A stretch of 64,000 nt of DNA from positions 1-64,000 of the forward strand of contig JBEKDK010000007.1 of the NCBI GenBank assembly GCA_050014395.1. Direction: 5' to 3'. This document shows, piece by piece, positions 18,144 to 27,735 of the stretch (within the stretch, counting starts at the first letter, position 1; each line of letters starts with the position of its first letter). The position numbers and the translations under genes are program-made. The notes beneath the pieces were generated by a model. The model was not told the origin of the DNA, did not search any database, and was given only the letters and a program-made list of their open reading frames with translations. This stretch comes from DASPOJ01 sp050014395. GTDB lineage: Bacteria > Acidobacteriota > Terriglobia > Acidiferrales > UBA7541.

Positions 18144-19067
18144 CTAAGGCGTCGTCATCGCGCGCGCGGCCGTCCCGCTTTCCGGGTTCACCACCACTTG
18201 CCGCGCAAAGCGCAGGTCCACGGAATCCACGCGCCCCGCCGTCGAGCGCCACTGATCGATATTTTCCACGAGCAGTCGATAGCGATTCGCGAAATCGGAA
18301 TCGCCGAAATGCACCAGCACAGGACCAGCATCCGAGCCGAGGCCGACCATCGAGGCGCGGATATCCTGCGCGTCCGAGAGATCGGCTTCACTCACTTGAT
18401 CGTCGGCGTTCGGGCGAACCAGCTCGATGGCCTTCAGAAATTCGGCGAAATTCTGCATGCGCTGCTCACGGTCCTGCGCCGCCGTGGCGTCGGAAATTCC
18501 GCCGACCACCGGAAAATGGAAATCGCCTTCGAGCGGCCGCTCGAGAATCACGCCGTGCGCATCGACCAATGCGAGATCGTTCGGCAAGCGCAAGAACGCG
18601 ATGGGCGCGCGCTCGACCACGTCAACGCGAATGCGATTCGGCAACACTCGCTGCAGCACAGCCGATTCCACCCAGGGCATCGCGTCCAATTCACGGCGCC
18701 GCGCTTCGAGCGGCACGCGCAGAATGCTGCGGCCAAGATCGGGCGCGAACACGGCAGCCACGGTGGCCGCGGGAACGAAGCGATTGCCGGTGATTTCGAC
18801 TTGATCGAGGCTGGCGAGCAGAACGCGCGGCGAAAAAAGCAGAAAGTGCGCCGCAACTGCGATCACGGTCCCGCCGGCCAAGGTGATCACCAAGGCGACG
18901 AAAACGCGCCGATACAGCGGCCAGCTCTTGCGTCCAAAGTTCGGGCCGAATTTACGGCGGCGCACTTCGACGGGCTTCTGCCGGCGCAGATACTTCGGCT
19001 CTTCTTCGGCGAGCGCTTCCGGCAGAAAGGCTTCGTGCTCTTTTTCCATCTCGCTCAGGCCTTCCAC
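18144..19067 (-). CDS. ftsQ: Cell-division protein FtsQ
   Basis: Bitopic divisome scaffold that recruits FtsB/FtsL. The 307-residue protein begins at GTG 19067, overlapping the murB stop by 13 bases. A charged cytoplasmic N-terminus (about 1-48) is followed by one membrane segment (FVALVITLAGGTVIAVAAHFLL), then a POTRA domain (VEITGNRFVPAATVAAVF... MPWVESAVLQRVLPNRIRVDV) and the FtsQ beta domain ending near RLLVENIDQWRS. The alternative start ATG seven codons in has similar support. The gene order murB-ftsQ-ftsA-ftsZ is standard, though a ddl gene often found between murB/murC and ftsQ is missing. Confidence 0.92.
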   Translation of the reverse strand: MEGLSEMEKEHEAFLPEALAEEEPKYLRRQKPVEVRRRKFGPNFGRKSWPLYRRVFVALVITLAGGTVIAVAAHFLLFSPRVLLASLDQVEITGNRFVPAATVAAVFAPDLGRSILRVPLEARRRELDAMPWVESAVLQRVLPNRIRVDVVERAPIAFLRLPNDLALVDAHGVILERPLEGDFHFPVVGGISDATAAQDREQRMQNFAEFLKAIELVRPNADDQVSEADLSDAQDIRASMVGLGSDAGPVLVHFGDSDFANRYRLLVENIDQWRSTAGRVDSVDLRFARQVVVNPESGTAARAMTTP

Positions 19068-19963
19068 ACGATCACTTCTTCTTCCAGCGAAACGCCCGAG
19101 GCGCGGCGCACACGTTCGCGCACCTCGGAAATCAATTTCAGCATATCCGTGGCGGTAGCGCGGCCGGCGTTCACAAAAAAATTCGCATGGCGATCGCTAA
19201 CGCGCGCGTCGCCGACCGAGAAACCCTTCAGGCCGAGTTCATCGATCTTTCTTCCCGCGGAAAATCCCGGCGGATTCTTAAAAATGCAGCCAGCGCTCTT
19301 CTGATTCAGCGGCTGGCTGGCGCGGCGCTTCTGATTGCAGATGCGAATCCCTTCGAGGATTTCAGGGTACGGCTTGGAGGGAAGCTCGAGTTTCACCGAG
19401 AGCATAATATCATCCGGCGCAAAGGAAGTGTGGCGGTATTCGAACGAAATCTCCGATCCGCGCAGGGTGTGGATGCGGCGCTGCGCGGACTGGAAGACCT
19501 CAACCTCGCGCACGTACGAGCCGATTTGCGTGCCGTAGGCTCCCGCGTTCATCCGCAGCGCGCCGCCCACGCTGCCCGGCACGCCGATCAAGCCCTCCAT
19601 GCCGCCGAGATTCTGCTTCGCGCACGTGGTGACGGTGCGGCCAAGATCCGCGGCGGCGTCGATCGAAACGGTGTTGCCTTCAAAGCGAATGTCGGGCTCT
19701 TGGCGCGCCAGTTGCAAGATCACCCAGGGCAATTCGCCGTCGTCAATCAGCACGTTGCTGCCGCCGCCGAGGAAGCGATGCGCAATCCCGGCGGCGTCGA
19801 GCAGCGCGACCAATTCCGGGAGCGACGCGTGGCGACGAACGAGCAGCACGTCCGTTGTGCCGCCGATGCCCAGCGAGGTGCGCTCGGCGAGTGACGCGCC
19901 GGCGATGTTCTGAATGTCCAGCTCGCCGAGCGCGGCCAATAATTTGGGATCAGTGATCCGCAT
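19055..19963 (-). CDS. murB: UDP-N-acetylenolpyruvoylglucosamine reductase
   Basis: NADPH- and FAD-dependent reduction giving UDP-MurNAc, the second committed step of peptidoglycan synthesis. From ATG 19963 the protein has 302 residues. FAD-binding signatures are TSLGIGGTTDVLLV, FLGGGSNVLIDDG and GVPGSVGGALRMNAGAYG. The proton-donor region reads QKSAGCIFKNPPG, with Cys226 where many MurB enzymes have serine, and the terminal glutamate lies in SLEEEVIVW. The size and lack of the split domain of E. coli MurB suggest the short type. Its start overlaps the murC stop by 14 bases. Confidence 0.95.
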   Translation of the reverse strand: MRITDPKLLAALGELDIQNIAGASLAERTSLGIGGTTDVLLVRRHASLPELVALLDAAGIAHRFLGGGSNVLIDDGELPWVILQLARQEPDIRFEGNTVSIDAAADLGRTVTTCAKQNLGGMEGLIGVPGSVGGALRMNAGAYGTQIGSYVREVEVFQSAQRRIHTLRGSEISFEYRHTSFAPDDIMLSVKLELPSKPYPEILEGIRICNQKRRASQPLNQKSAGCIFKNPPGFSAGRKIDELGLKGFSVGDARVSDRHANFFVNAGRATATDMLKLISEVRERVRRASGVSLEEEVIVWKA

Positions 19964-21386
19964 GGTCCGCAACTTTGGCTGGGCGGCGCGCCGCGGGCCC
20001 GCTTGAGCCGGGCACGCCGACCAGCAGAGCCAATTCGTCCGCAGCGCGCCCAACGTTGCCCGCGCCAATCGTCAAAATGGCATCGCCGGGACGAGCGGCG
20101 GCGAGCAGCACGTCAATTCCCTCTTGCAGCGTGCTGCGATACAGCACTTGCGTGTGGCCCGCGGCACGTATCGCTTCGGCGAGGGCTTCGCTGGTGACGC
20201 CGGGGATGGAATTCTCGCTTGCCGGGTAAATATCGGCGAGAATCAAAAGATCGGCGCGATCGAACGCGTGGCAGAAATCGTCCCACAAATATTTTGTGCG
20301 CGTGTAGCGATGCGGCTGGAACAGCACGAGCAGGCGCTTATAGCCGCGGGCCGCTTCGAGAGTGGCGCGAATTTCGGCGGGATGGTGGCCGTAATCGTCG
20401 ATCACGGTGATGCCGCCGACAACGGCTTTCACTTCAAAGCGCCGGCCGACGCCGGTGAATCCCGCCAAGCCTTCGCGAATGCGACCGGGCGGAACGTCGA
20501 GGTACATTCCCACGGCGGTGGCCGCGGCGGCGTTGCGCACATTGTGCAAGCCGGGCGGGCCGGCCAGCGCGAAGCGGCCCAGATCCTTGCCGCGATGCGT
20601 GAGGCGGAAACGGCTGCCGAGCCCTTCAAGTTCGACTTCGCTGATCACCAAATCGGCCTCGGGAGAAAGGCCATACGTAATCACCGTGCGATGAACCTGC
20701 GGAAGAATCGCGCGAAGATTCGGATCGTCAATGCAGAGCACCGCCGCGCCGTAGAAAGGCACGCGATTGACGAATTGCGCGAAGACCTGCTGAATTTCTT
20801 CGAGCGACGCGTAGTGATCGAGATGTTCGCGATCGATGTTCGTGACCACGGCGATGACGGGCGAAAGCAACAAGAAGGATCGATCGCTCTCATCGGCTTC
20901 GACCACCATGTAATCGCCGCGGCCCAGGCGCGCGGTGGTGCCGGCGTGATTCACGCGCCCGCCGACAACGAAAGTGGGATCGAGATCTCCGGCGGCCATC
21001 ACTGCAGCGATCATCGAAGTAGTGGTCGTCTTGCCGTGCGCGCCCGCCACAGCCACGCCGTATTTCAAGCGCATCAGCTCGGCCAACATTTCCGCGCGCG
21101 GGATCACCGGAATTTTCAGGCGCGCGGCCTCGATCAGCTCGGGATTATCGCGGCGGATCGCGGCGGATGCGACCACAACATTCGCGCCTCGCACCCATTC
21201 GGCGCTGTGGCCTTCATTAATTTGCGCGCCGAGCTTCTGCAAGCGCTCGGTGATTGGCGATGCTTTCACATCGGAGCCGGAAACTGTGTAGCCGAGCGTA
21301 AGCAGAACCTCGGCGATACCGCTCATGCCAATGCCGCCGATGCCGACAAAATGAATGCGGCGGAATTTTTGGAATGCGCCGTTCAT
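19950..21386 (-). CDS. murC: UDP-N-acetylmuramate--L-alanine ligase
   Basis: Adds L-alanine to UDP-MurNAc in the cytoplasm, using ATP. The 478-residue protein has the Mur-ligase pattern: IHFVGIGGIGMSGIAEVL at the N-terminus, the ATP loop GAHGKTTTTSM, VEADESDRSFL, NIDREHLDHYAS, and YGHHPAEIRATLEAA with LFQPHRYTRTK in the C-terminal domain. The C-terminus carries a Pro/Ala-rich tail of about 15 residues not needed for the fold. Its ATG overlaps the murG stop as ATGA. The length is typical. Confidence 0.97.
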   Translation of the reverse strand: MNGAFQKFRRIHFVGIGGIGMSGIAEVLLTLGYTVSGSDVKASPITERLQKLGAQINEGHSAEWVRGANVVVASAAIRRDNPELIEAARLKIPVIPRAEMLAELMRLKYGVAVAGAHGKTTTTSMIAAVMAAGDLDPTFVVGGRVNHAGTTARLGRGDYMVVEADESDRSFLLLSPVIAVVTNIDREHLDHYASLEEIQQVFAQFVNRVPFYGAAVLCIDDPNLRAILPQVHRTVITYGLSPEADLVISEVELEGLGSRFRLTHRGKDLGRFALAGPPGLHNVRNAAAATAVGMYLDVPPGRIREGLAGFTGVGRRFEVKAVVGGITVIDDYGHHPAEIRATLEAARGYKRLLVLFQPHRYTRTKYLWDDFCHAFDRADLLILADIYPASENSIPGVTSEALAEAIRAAGHTQVLYRSTLQEGIDVLLAAARPGDAILTIGAGNVGRAADELALLVGVPGSSGPAARRPAKVADHADH

Positions 21387-22453
21387 CGCCGCACCGCCTG
21401 CTCGATCACGTCGACAATGTCGCGTGCGGCGAACGGACGCGCCATGCTTCGCGCGCGCGCCCCCATTTCCACCAGGCGCGACGGCTGATCGAGCAACGAG
21501 AAAATGGTTTGAGCCAGTCGCTCGGGAGAAAGGTCGGGTTCCGCGATCACGCGCGCCGCGCCCGCGCGCTCAAACTCGCTCGCATTGCGCATTTGATGGC
21601 TATCGGTGGCGGCTCCGAACGGAATGAAGATGGCGGCGCGGCCGGCCGCGGCGATTTCAGAAGAAGTGATGGCGCCGGAACGGGAGACGATCAGGTGGGC
21701 TTGGGCGAATCGCTCAGCCATTTCGCCGATGAACGGCACAACCTCCGCGTCAAGTTCGCGGCCGGCATAGGCCGCGCGCACATCATTATAGTCGCGCGGG
21801 CCGGTCTGGTGAACGATGGAAAGTTGCGTGCGCCGCGCGGCGAGCAGATCGAGCGCGCCGACAACAGCGCGATTCACGGCACGCGCGCCTTGGCTGCCTC
21901 CGGTGATCAGCAAGCGGAACGGCGCGGCAGGCTGCACAGGCTGCGCGCGAAAGAATTCCGCGCGCACGGGGCAGCCGGTGAGCACGGCCTTGCGCCCTAG
22001 GCGCTCGGCAGGCTCCGCGTAAGCCGTGGCAACGCGCGTAACCATCGCGGCCAGCACGCGATTCGTGAAGCCGGGCTCCGCATTCGGTTCCAATATCACG
22101 GTCGGTAAATCCTTCCAAATGGCCGCCAACATTACCGGGCCGGCGGCGTAGCCGCCCACGCCGAACGCCGCGACAAATTTGTGCCGGCGCAGAATCGCGG
22201 CCGAATCCCACAGCCCGAGCGGCAGCAGCGAAAGATTTCGCGCAAGGGTCATGCCCCCGAGCCCTTTCCATCCAGCCGAGCGAATCAGCTCCAGCGGCAG
22301 TCCGGCTGCCGGAACGAGAGTGTTTTCAAGGCCGCGCGCAGTGCCGGCGAACACAATTCCGCGATCCGCGCCGCGCGCCATCCATTCCCGCGCAATGGCC
22401 AGCGCCGGGAACACATGGCCTCCTGTGCCTCCGCCCGCGACGAGCAAATTCAC
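21383..22453 (-). CDS. murG: Lipid II synthase glycosyltransferase MurG
   Basis: Transfers GlcNAc from UDP-GlcNAc to lipid I on the inner face of the membrane to make lipid II. The frame is open far upstream, through an out-of-frame part of ftsW, but the real start is the GTG at 22453, with GGAGG eight bases before it. That gives 356 residues starting MNLLVAGGGTGGHVFPALA. Other signatures are RGLENTLVP, WKGLGGMTLARN, LITGGSQGARAVN and SRSGAITSSEIAAAGR. It lies 80 bases downstream of ftsW and overlaps murC by ATGA. Confidence 0.96.
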   Translation of the reverse strand: MNLLVAGGGTGGHVFPALAIAREWMARGADRGIVFAGTARGLENTLVPAAGLPLELIRSAGWKGLGGMTLARNLSLLPLGLWDSAAILRRHKFVAAFGVGGYAAGPVMLAAIWKDLPTVILEPNAEPGFTNRVLAAMVTRVATAYAEPAERLGRKAVLTGCPVRAEFFRAQPVQPAAPFRLLITGGSQGARAVNRAVVGALDLLAARRTQLSIVHQTGPRDYNDVRAAYAGRELDAEVVPFIGEMAERFAQAHLIVSRSGAITSSEIAAAGRAAIFIPFGAATDSHQMRNASEFERAGAARVIAEPDLSPERLAQTIFSLLDQPSRLVEMGARARSMARPFAARDIVDVIEQAVRR

Positions 22454-22533
22454 GTTCGTCGCCTCCGCGCCACACAATCTCTTCGTGTTCCTTGCGCGCC
22501 GATCATCTGACCCGTGCGCTCCGCGCAGCCCGG

Positions 22534-23637
22534 TTAATCCGCGTGCTGGCTGATGTTCAGGAGCACGCCGGTGGCCAACAACACTACGAGCAAGCTCGAT
22601 CCGCCATAGCTGATAAACGGCAGCGGAATTCCCTTGGTCGGCATCATGCCCAGCACGACGCCCAGATTGATCAACGCCTGGCTTAGCACCATCACCGTGA
22701 TCCCCAGCGCGAGCAGGCGGCCGAACATGTCCGGCGCACTCAGCGCAGCTCGGATGCCGCGCCAGCCGTAAACGGCAAACAGTGCGAGCACGATCGCAGC
22801 GCCAATGAAACCCAGCTCTTCGCACAGCACTGCGAAGATGAAATCCGTGCTGGCCTCGGGCAGGTAGAAAAGTTTTTGCTTGCTCTCCATCAGGCCGACG
22901 CCGGTCAGGCCACCCGAGCCCACGGCGATCAGCGACTGCATCAGCTGAAATCCGCGGCCTTGCGGATCGGCATTGGGATTCAGGAACGCGACGACGCGCT
23001 GGAAACGATACGGTGTGTCCCAGATCAAAACGGCCACTGCGATCGCCGCGAACGCGCCCGCGCCGCCCACGTAGATCCACGAGAGCCCGGCGGCGAACAG
23101 CAGCGCGAAGGCCACGATGAAAATTTGCACTGCTGTGCCGAGATCGGGCTCGAAGACGACCAAGCAAGCCAGCGCCACAACCGGCCCGATCGCCGGCAAG
23201 ATCGAATGCTTCAAATCGTTCACATTCGGACCGCTGCCCTGAACCCGCAACTCGAGAAACCAAGCGAGATAGAAAATCACCACGAGCTTCGCAAATTCCG
23301 AAGGCTGCAAACTCGCGGGGCCGATGCGAATCCAGCGATGCGTGGCGTGCGAGCGATCCAGAAAGAACACGCCGACGAGCAACAGCAACACTCCAAACAG
23401 CGCGATGAAAATGGCCGGCGGATTGCGAAATTTCCGGTAGTCCACGTTCATCAGCAGCAGCATGCCGACGAGGCCGGCGACGAGCCAGATCACTTGGCGC
23501 AAAAGAAAGTGATAGCTGCTGCCGAATTGCTCGCGCGCCGTCATCGCCGATGCGCTGAACACCATCACGGCGCCGATCAGGCACAGCGCCACGGTTGCGA
23601 GAAACAGCCAGCGATCGGTTTCAAGGCGGCGCGGCAT
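22534..23637 (-). CDS. ftsW: Septal peptidoglycan polymerase FtsW (SEDS)
   Basis: SEDS glycosyltransferase that polymerises lipid II at the septum with FtsI. From ATG 23637 the protein has 367 residues and about ten membrane segments. Family signatures are QPSEFAKLVVIFYLAW, EPDLGTAVQIFIVAF, PYRFQRVVAFLNPNADPQGRGFQ, EASTDFIFAVLCEELGFIG and PLPFISYGGSSLLV near the C-terminus. The start lies two bases after the murD stop (TGATCATG). The placement between murD and murG supports FtsW rather than RodA. Confidence 0.96.
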   Translation of the reverse strand: MPRRLETDRWLFLATVALCLIGAVMVFSASAMTAREQFGSSYHFLLRQVIWLVAGLVGMLLLMNVDYRKFRNPPAIFIALFGVLLLLVGVFFLDRSHATHRWIRIGPASLQPSEFAKLVVIFYLAWFLELRVQGSGPNVNDLKHSILPAIGPVVALACLVVFEPDLGTAVQIFIVAFALLFAAGLSWIYVGGAGAFAAIAVAVLIWDTPYRFQRVVAFLNPNADPQGRGFQLMQSLIAVGSGGLTGVGLMESKQKLFYLPEASTDFIFAVLCEELGFIGAAIVLALFAVYGWRGIRAALSAPDMFGRLLALGITVMVLSQALINLGVVLGMMPTKGIPLPFISYGGSSLLVVLLATGVLLNISQHAD

Positions 23638-23639
23638 GA

Positions 23640-25034
23640 TCAGGCTTTGCGAGCGGCCTGATCGGCCGCCGCCTTTTCCGCGAGGTGACGCACGAGCTGC
23701 TTGAACACGCGTCCGCGATGCTCGTAACTTTTGAATTGATCGAAACTCGCGCAGGCCGGCGCGAGCAGAACCGTCTCGCCCGGGTGCGCGCTTTCGGAAG
23801 CCAGTTCGACGGCGCGCTCGAGCGTGCCCGCGCGCACAACCGGAACCGCGCCGCGCAATTGCGATTCGATTTTTTCCGCCGCGGCGCCGATCAGCAGAAC
23901 CATCCGCGCGCGATCGCGCAAGGGTTTGCGCAAAATGCCGTAATCGCTGCCTTTGTCTTTGCCGCCGAGGATCACCAAAAGGCCGGCAGGAAATGCGTCC
24001 AGCGCTTTCAGCGTGGCATCCACATTGGTGGCTTTGGAATCGTTGAAGTAGCTGACTCCGTTGATCTCCGCCACAAATTCCAGGCGATGCTCGACGCCGG
24101 CAAACGTGGCGACTCCTGTGGCGACAGCCGAAGGCGTGGCTCCGACAAGCATCGCGGCGCACGCAGCGGCCAAAACATTTTCGACGTTGTGCTCGCCGCG
24201 CAGGCCAATTTCATCGCGGCGCAGCAACACGGTCTCCGTACCGTCGCGGCGGAAGATGGCTTGATCGCCGCGAAGGCAAGCGCCGGCTGAAACATGCTTC
24301 GTGCGGCTGAACCAATAGAGTTGCGGCCGCGACGGCGCGTACTGCGCGGCATTGGCGTCGTCGGCGTTCAAGACGGCGGCATCTTGCTCGGTCTGGTTTT
24401 CAAACATGCGCGCTTTCGCGCGGCTGTAAGCCTCAAACGACGCATGGCGATCCAAATGATCGGGCGTGAGGTTCAGCAGCACGCCGACGTCGGGCCGCAA
24501 ATCGCGGATGCCTTCAAGCTGGAAGCTGCTGACTTCGGCCACGGTGACGGTGGAATCGCTGCTTTCGCCGACGCGCGAAATCAGCGGCGTGCCAATATTG
24601 CCGGCGACGATTACCGGCGTGCCGGCTGTTTCGAGGATGTGCCCGACCAGCGACGTCGTCGTGGTTTTCCCGTTCGAGCCGGTGATCGCGACCATCCGTC
24701 CGTGCAAGAAGCGCCACGCCAGTTCGATCTCGCTCCAAATCGGAATTTCTTGCGCGCGCGCGGCCACAAGTTGCGGCAAACCCTGCGGGACGCCGGGGCT
24801 CGGCACGATTAAATCCTGCTCGATGAAAGTTTCCTGCGTGTGTCCGCCGAGTTCGAGCGCGCAGCCAGCGGCTCGCAATTTCTCCGCCGCTTCGGCCACT
24901 TCGCTTTCGGGCCGCTCTTCGGACGCGGTGACGTGGGCGCCGCGCGCGGCGCAAAAAAGCGCCGTGGCAATGCCCGTGCGCGCCAGGCCCACTACCAGGA
25001 CGCGCTTGCCCGTCAGGTCGATCGCCGGTTTCAC
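23640..25034 (-). CDS. murD: UDP-N-acetylmuramoyl-L-alanine--D-glutamate ligase
   Basis: Adds D-glutamate to UDP-MurNAc-L-Ala in the cytoplasm. The 464-residue protein starts at GTG 25034, with GAGG seven bases upstream, and lies four bases after mraY. Signatures are KRVLVVGLARTGIATALF, the ATP loop ITGSNGKTTTTSLVG, EVSSFQLEGIRDLRPDV, LTPDHLDRHASFEAY, FNDSKATNVDATLKAL, LILGGKDKGSDYG-like text (VILGGKDKGSDYG), and LLAPACASFDQFKSYEHRG near the C-terminus, which is diagnostic for MurD. Normal length. Confidence 0.97.
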   Translation of the reverse strand: MKPAIDLTGKRVLVVGLARTGIATALFCAARGAHVTASEERPESEVAEAAEKLRAAGCALELGGHTQETFIEQDLIVPSPGVPQGLPQLVAARAQEIPIWSEIELAWRFLHGRMVAITGSNGKTTTTSLVGHILETAGTPVIVAGNIGTPLISRVGESSDSTVTVAEVSSFQLEGIRDLRPDVGVLLNLTPDHLDRHASFEAYSRAKARMFENQTEQDAAVLNADDANAAQYAPSRPQLYWFSRTKHVSAGACLRGDQAIFRRDGTETVLLRRDEIGLRGEHNVENVLAAACAAMLVGATPSAVATGVATFAGVEHRLEFVAEINGVSYFNDSKATNVDATLKALDAFPAGLLVILGGKDKGSDYGILRKPLRDRARMVLLIGAAAEKIESQLRGAVPVVRAGTLERAVELASESAHPGETVLLAPACASFDQFKSYEHRGRVFKQLVRHLAEKAAADQAARKA

Positions 25035-25038
25035 AACG

Positions 25039-26169
25039 TTACCTCAACTTCAGCGTGGTCAGCGAAAACAACGCAAACACCAGCGCCGCGATCCAGAAAC
25101 GCACGATAATTTTCGATTCGCTCCAGCCGAGCATTTCAAAATGATGATGGATGGGCGCCATGCGGAAAATGCGCTTCCCTGTCAGACGGAAAGACGCCAC
25201 TTGAAAAATCACGGAGAGCGCTTCGAGCACGAAAACTCCACCGATCGAAAGCAGCAAGATTTCCTGCTTGATGCATACGGCGACGACGCCGATTGTCCCG
25301 CCCAGCGCGAGCGACCCAACGTCTCCCATGAAAATTTCCGCGGGATGCGCGTTGTACCACAGAAATCCGAGAGAGGCGCCCACCAGCGCGCCGCAAAAAA
25401 CCGTCAGCTCGCCCACTTGCGGCAAATGCTGAATATCGAGATACGCCGAAAATCCGGCGTGGCTGGTGATGTAGGTGAGCACCGTCAGCGCGCTGGCGGC
25501 GACGACCACGCAACCGATCGCCAGGCCATCGAGCCCATCGGTGAGATTCACGGCGTTCGATGAGCCGACAATCACAATCGTGACGAACACCAAAAACGGC
25601 AGAAATGCCAGCATTGAGATCACGCCGTGGTGGGCCAGCGAGTGAATCACGAGATCGGGATGAAATTTTTTGAAGAATGGCACGCTGAGCTGCGTCGAGT
25701 ACGCGCCATCGCCGGTGAGCCACAGCAGCGTTGTCGCCACAACCATGCACACAACTACTTGCAGGGAAAATTTGATGCGCCCGGTAAGTCCCATATTGTG
25801 GCGGCGCGCAACTTTGCGGTAGTCGTCGATGAAACCGATCGCGCCGAAGCCCACGAGTGCGAACAACGCGAGCAACACGTAGCCGTTGCTCAAATCGGCC
25901 CACAGCAAGGTGGGCACCGCCGTGGCCATCACGATCAGCACGCCGCCCATCGTTGGAGTGCCGGCCTTGGCCTGATGGCTGCGCGGACCTTCTTCGCGAA
26001 TGAATTGGCCGATCTGCATGTCGCGCAGCCGCCGAATCACCCACGGGCCGAGTACGAGCGTCAGCAGCAGCGCCGTCAAACTGGCGAGCGCCGTGCGCAC
26101 GGTGATGTAGCGGAAAACGTTCAGCGGGTGGAATGATCGTTCGAGTGCGTGGAAAAGGAAGTACAACAT
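25039..26169 (-). CDS. mraY: Phospho-MurNAc-pentapeptide transferase (lipid I synthase)
   Basis: Transfers phospho-MurNAc-pentapeptide to undecaprenyl phosphate in the membrane. The 376-residue protein has about ten membrane segments and all MraY landmarks: HQAKAGTPTMGGVLIV, FIDDYRKVARRHNMGL with the catalytic aspartate pair, NAVNLTDGLDGLAIG, FMGDVGSLALGG and PIHHHFEMLGWSESKI. The start lies one base beyond the murF stop. An N-terminal segment (LYFLFHALERSFHPLNVFRY) carries the usual first helix. Confidence 0.98.
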   Translation of the reverse strand: MLYFLFHALERSFHPLNVFRYITVRTALASLTALLLTLVLGPWVIRRLRDMQIGQFIREEGPRSHQAKAGTPTMGGVLIVMATAVPTLLWADLSNGYVLLALFALVGFGAIGFIDDYRKVARRHNMGLTGRIKFSLQVVVCMVVATTLLWLTGDGAYSTQLSVPFFKKFHPDLVIHSLAHHGVISMLAFLPFLVFVTIVIVGSSNAVNLTDGLDGLAIGCVVVAASALTVLTYITSHAGFSAYLDIQHLPQVGELTVFCGALVGASLGFLWYNAHPAEIFMGDVGSLALGGTIGVVAVCIKQEILLLSIGGVFVLEALSVIFQVASFRLTGKRIFRMAPIHHHFEMLGWSESKIIVRFWIAALVFALFSLTTLKLR

Positions 26170-26170
26170 A

Positions 26171-27622
26171 TTAGCCGCGCCCTCCGGCCGATTTCCGCGC
26201 GGGAGCCGGTGAGTGCGCCCCGTAACGCGCTTCGAGCGCTTCCACCACGCGTTCCATGCGCACGCCGCGCGAACCCTTCACCAAAATCAAATCTCCCGGC
26301 GCCGCGAGGTCCACAACAGCGCGCGCCGCATCCGCCGAGCTTGCGAAAAACTCAGCGCGTGCATCCGGCTGGCCCGCTTCGAGCGCACCGCGAACAAGAT
26401 CGAGCGCGTCACCTTGCACTCCGATGATCCAATCGACGCGCCCAGACTGCGCGGCGCGGCGCCCCGATGCGCGATGCAACTCCGGTGAGCGCGGGCCGAG
26501 CTCGAGCATTTCCCCGGCGACGAGAATTCGCCGGCGCGCATCCGGCGCGGCTTCGAGCCATTCGATCATGGCTTCGAGCGCCGCGGGATTCGAGTTGTAC
26601 GCATCGTTCATCACCGTGAAGCCCGGCGCGAACTGCAGCAGGCGCCCGCGCATTCCCGTCGGCGCAAGAGTCGGAAAGACGCGCGCCGCTTCCGCCGCGC
26701 CTACGCCCCACACGCTGGCTGCGGCGAGCGCGGCGAGCGCATTCGAGATGTTGTGCCGCCCAGTCAGCGGCAATTCCAGCCGCGCGCGGCCCTCCGGCGC
26801 GACGAAATCGAATGCGGAGCCGGCCAATCCTCGATCCTCGATGGCCTCGGCGCGAAATTGCGCCAGCGCGGAGCCCAGGCCAAACGTGATCACGCGCCCC
26901 GGCGCCACGCGCGCAAATTCCGCCACGCGCGAATCGTCGGCGTTCAGGACCGCCCAGCTGGTCTTCGGCGGCAAGCCTTCGATTAATTCGCGCTTGGCCA
27001 AAGCGATCTGATCTACCGAATCGAAAAACTCCAGGTGCACGGTCGCCACGCGCGTCACCACGCCGACGTCAGGCTGCGCAATTTCCGTCAAGCGGCGCAG
27101 TTCGCCCGCGTGCGACATCCCCAGCTCGACCACCGCCGCCTCGTGACGATGTTCCAGACGCAGCAGCGTGAGCGGCAATCCGAATTCGTTGTTCAAATTT
27201 CCTTCGGACTTCAACACGTCGAGGCGCGCCGACAGCAGTGCCGCCAGAATTTCTTTTGTGGTCGTCTTTCCAACTGAGCCCGTGACCGCGGCCAGGCATC
27301 CGCCCCAGCGCCGACGCACTGCACGTGCCAATTCCTGGAGCGACGCCGTCGTATCGGCCACTCCCAGCAGCCGGCCGCGGATCCCCTCCGGATATTCGGC
27401 CACGCGGTCGCGCGCCACGATCGCAGCCAAGGCTCCGGCATCGAAAGCGGCGGCCACGAAAGCGTGTCCATCGTGACGCGGTCCGTGTATCGCGACGAAC
27501 AGTTCGCCGCGACCCACGGTCCGAGAATCAATCGAGACACCGGCCAGCCGGCCCAGGGCGTCGAGCCCGGCGGGCGGCGCAAGTGCCAATGCCTGAGCCA
27601 CCTCTCCAACCGTCCACCGCAT
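26171..27622 (-). CDS. murF: UDP-MurNAc-tripeptide--D-alanyl-D-alanine ligase
   Basis: Adds D-Ala-D-Ala to complete the UDP-MurNAc-pentapeptide. The 483-residue protein has GVSIDSRTVGRGELFVAIHGPRHDGH at the N-terminus, the ATP loop VTGSVGKTTTKEI, EGNLNNEFGLPLTLL, ELGMSHAGELRRLTEI and YNSNPAALEAMIEWL with a C-terminal GSRGVRMERVVEAL segment. ATG 27622 has AGGAA close upstream. It is 113 bases downstream of murE and one base from mraY. The absence of ddl nearby means its D-Ala-D-Ala must be made elsewhere in the genome. Confidence 0.97.
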   Translation of the reverse strand: MRWTVGEVAQALALAPPAGLDALGRLAGVSIDSRTVGRGELFVAIHGPRHDGHAFVAAAFDAGALAAIVARDRVAEYPEGIRGRLLGVADTTASLQELARAVRRRWGGCLAAVTGSVGKTTTKEILAALLSARLDVLKSEGNLNNEFGLPLTLLRLEHRHEAAVVELGMSHAGELRRLTEIAQPDVGVVTRVATVHLEFFDSVDQIALAKRELIEGLPPKTSWAVLNADDSRVAEFARVAPGRVITFGLGSALAQFRAEAIEDRGLAGSAFDFVAPEGRARLELPLTGRHNISNALAALAAASVWGVGAAEAARVFPTLAPTGMRGRLLQFAPGFTVMNDAYNSNPAALEAMIEWLEAAPDARRRILVAGEMLELGPRSPELHRASGRRAAQSGRVDWIIGVQGDALDLVRGALEAGQPDARAEFFASSADAARAVVDLAAPGDLILVKGSRGVRMERVVEALEARYGAHSPAPARKSAGGRG

Positions 27623-27735
27623 AGTTTCCTCAGCGCGCCTAGTCTCACCCGGTGTTTATTCACCCCCGGTCGAGATTCATTCCCCGGCCGGGCGCTTCAA
27701 GGGACGAAGAGCACGGCGCGTGCCTTATGAAATCG

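Noticed and set aside
17625..19304. A 559-codon plus-strand open frame across ftsA, ftsQ and murB
   Set aside because: It is antisense to three clear genes, has no family motif and shows His/Arg/Ala-rich text typical of GC-rich antisense frames.
22454..23584. In-frame N-terminal extension of murG giving a 733-residue protein
   Set aside because: The added part is an out-of-frame shadow of ftsW, and the GTG at 22453 has a strong Shine-Dalgarno site and the family's normal start.
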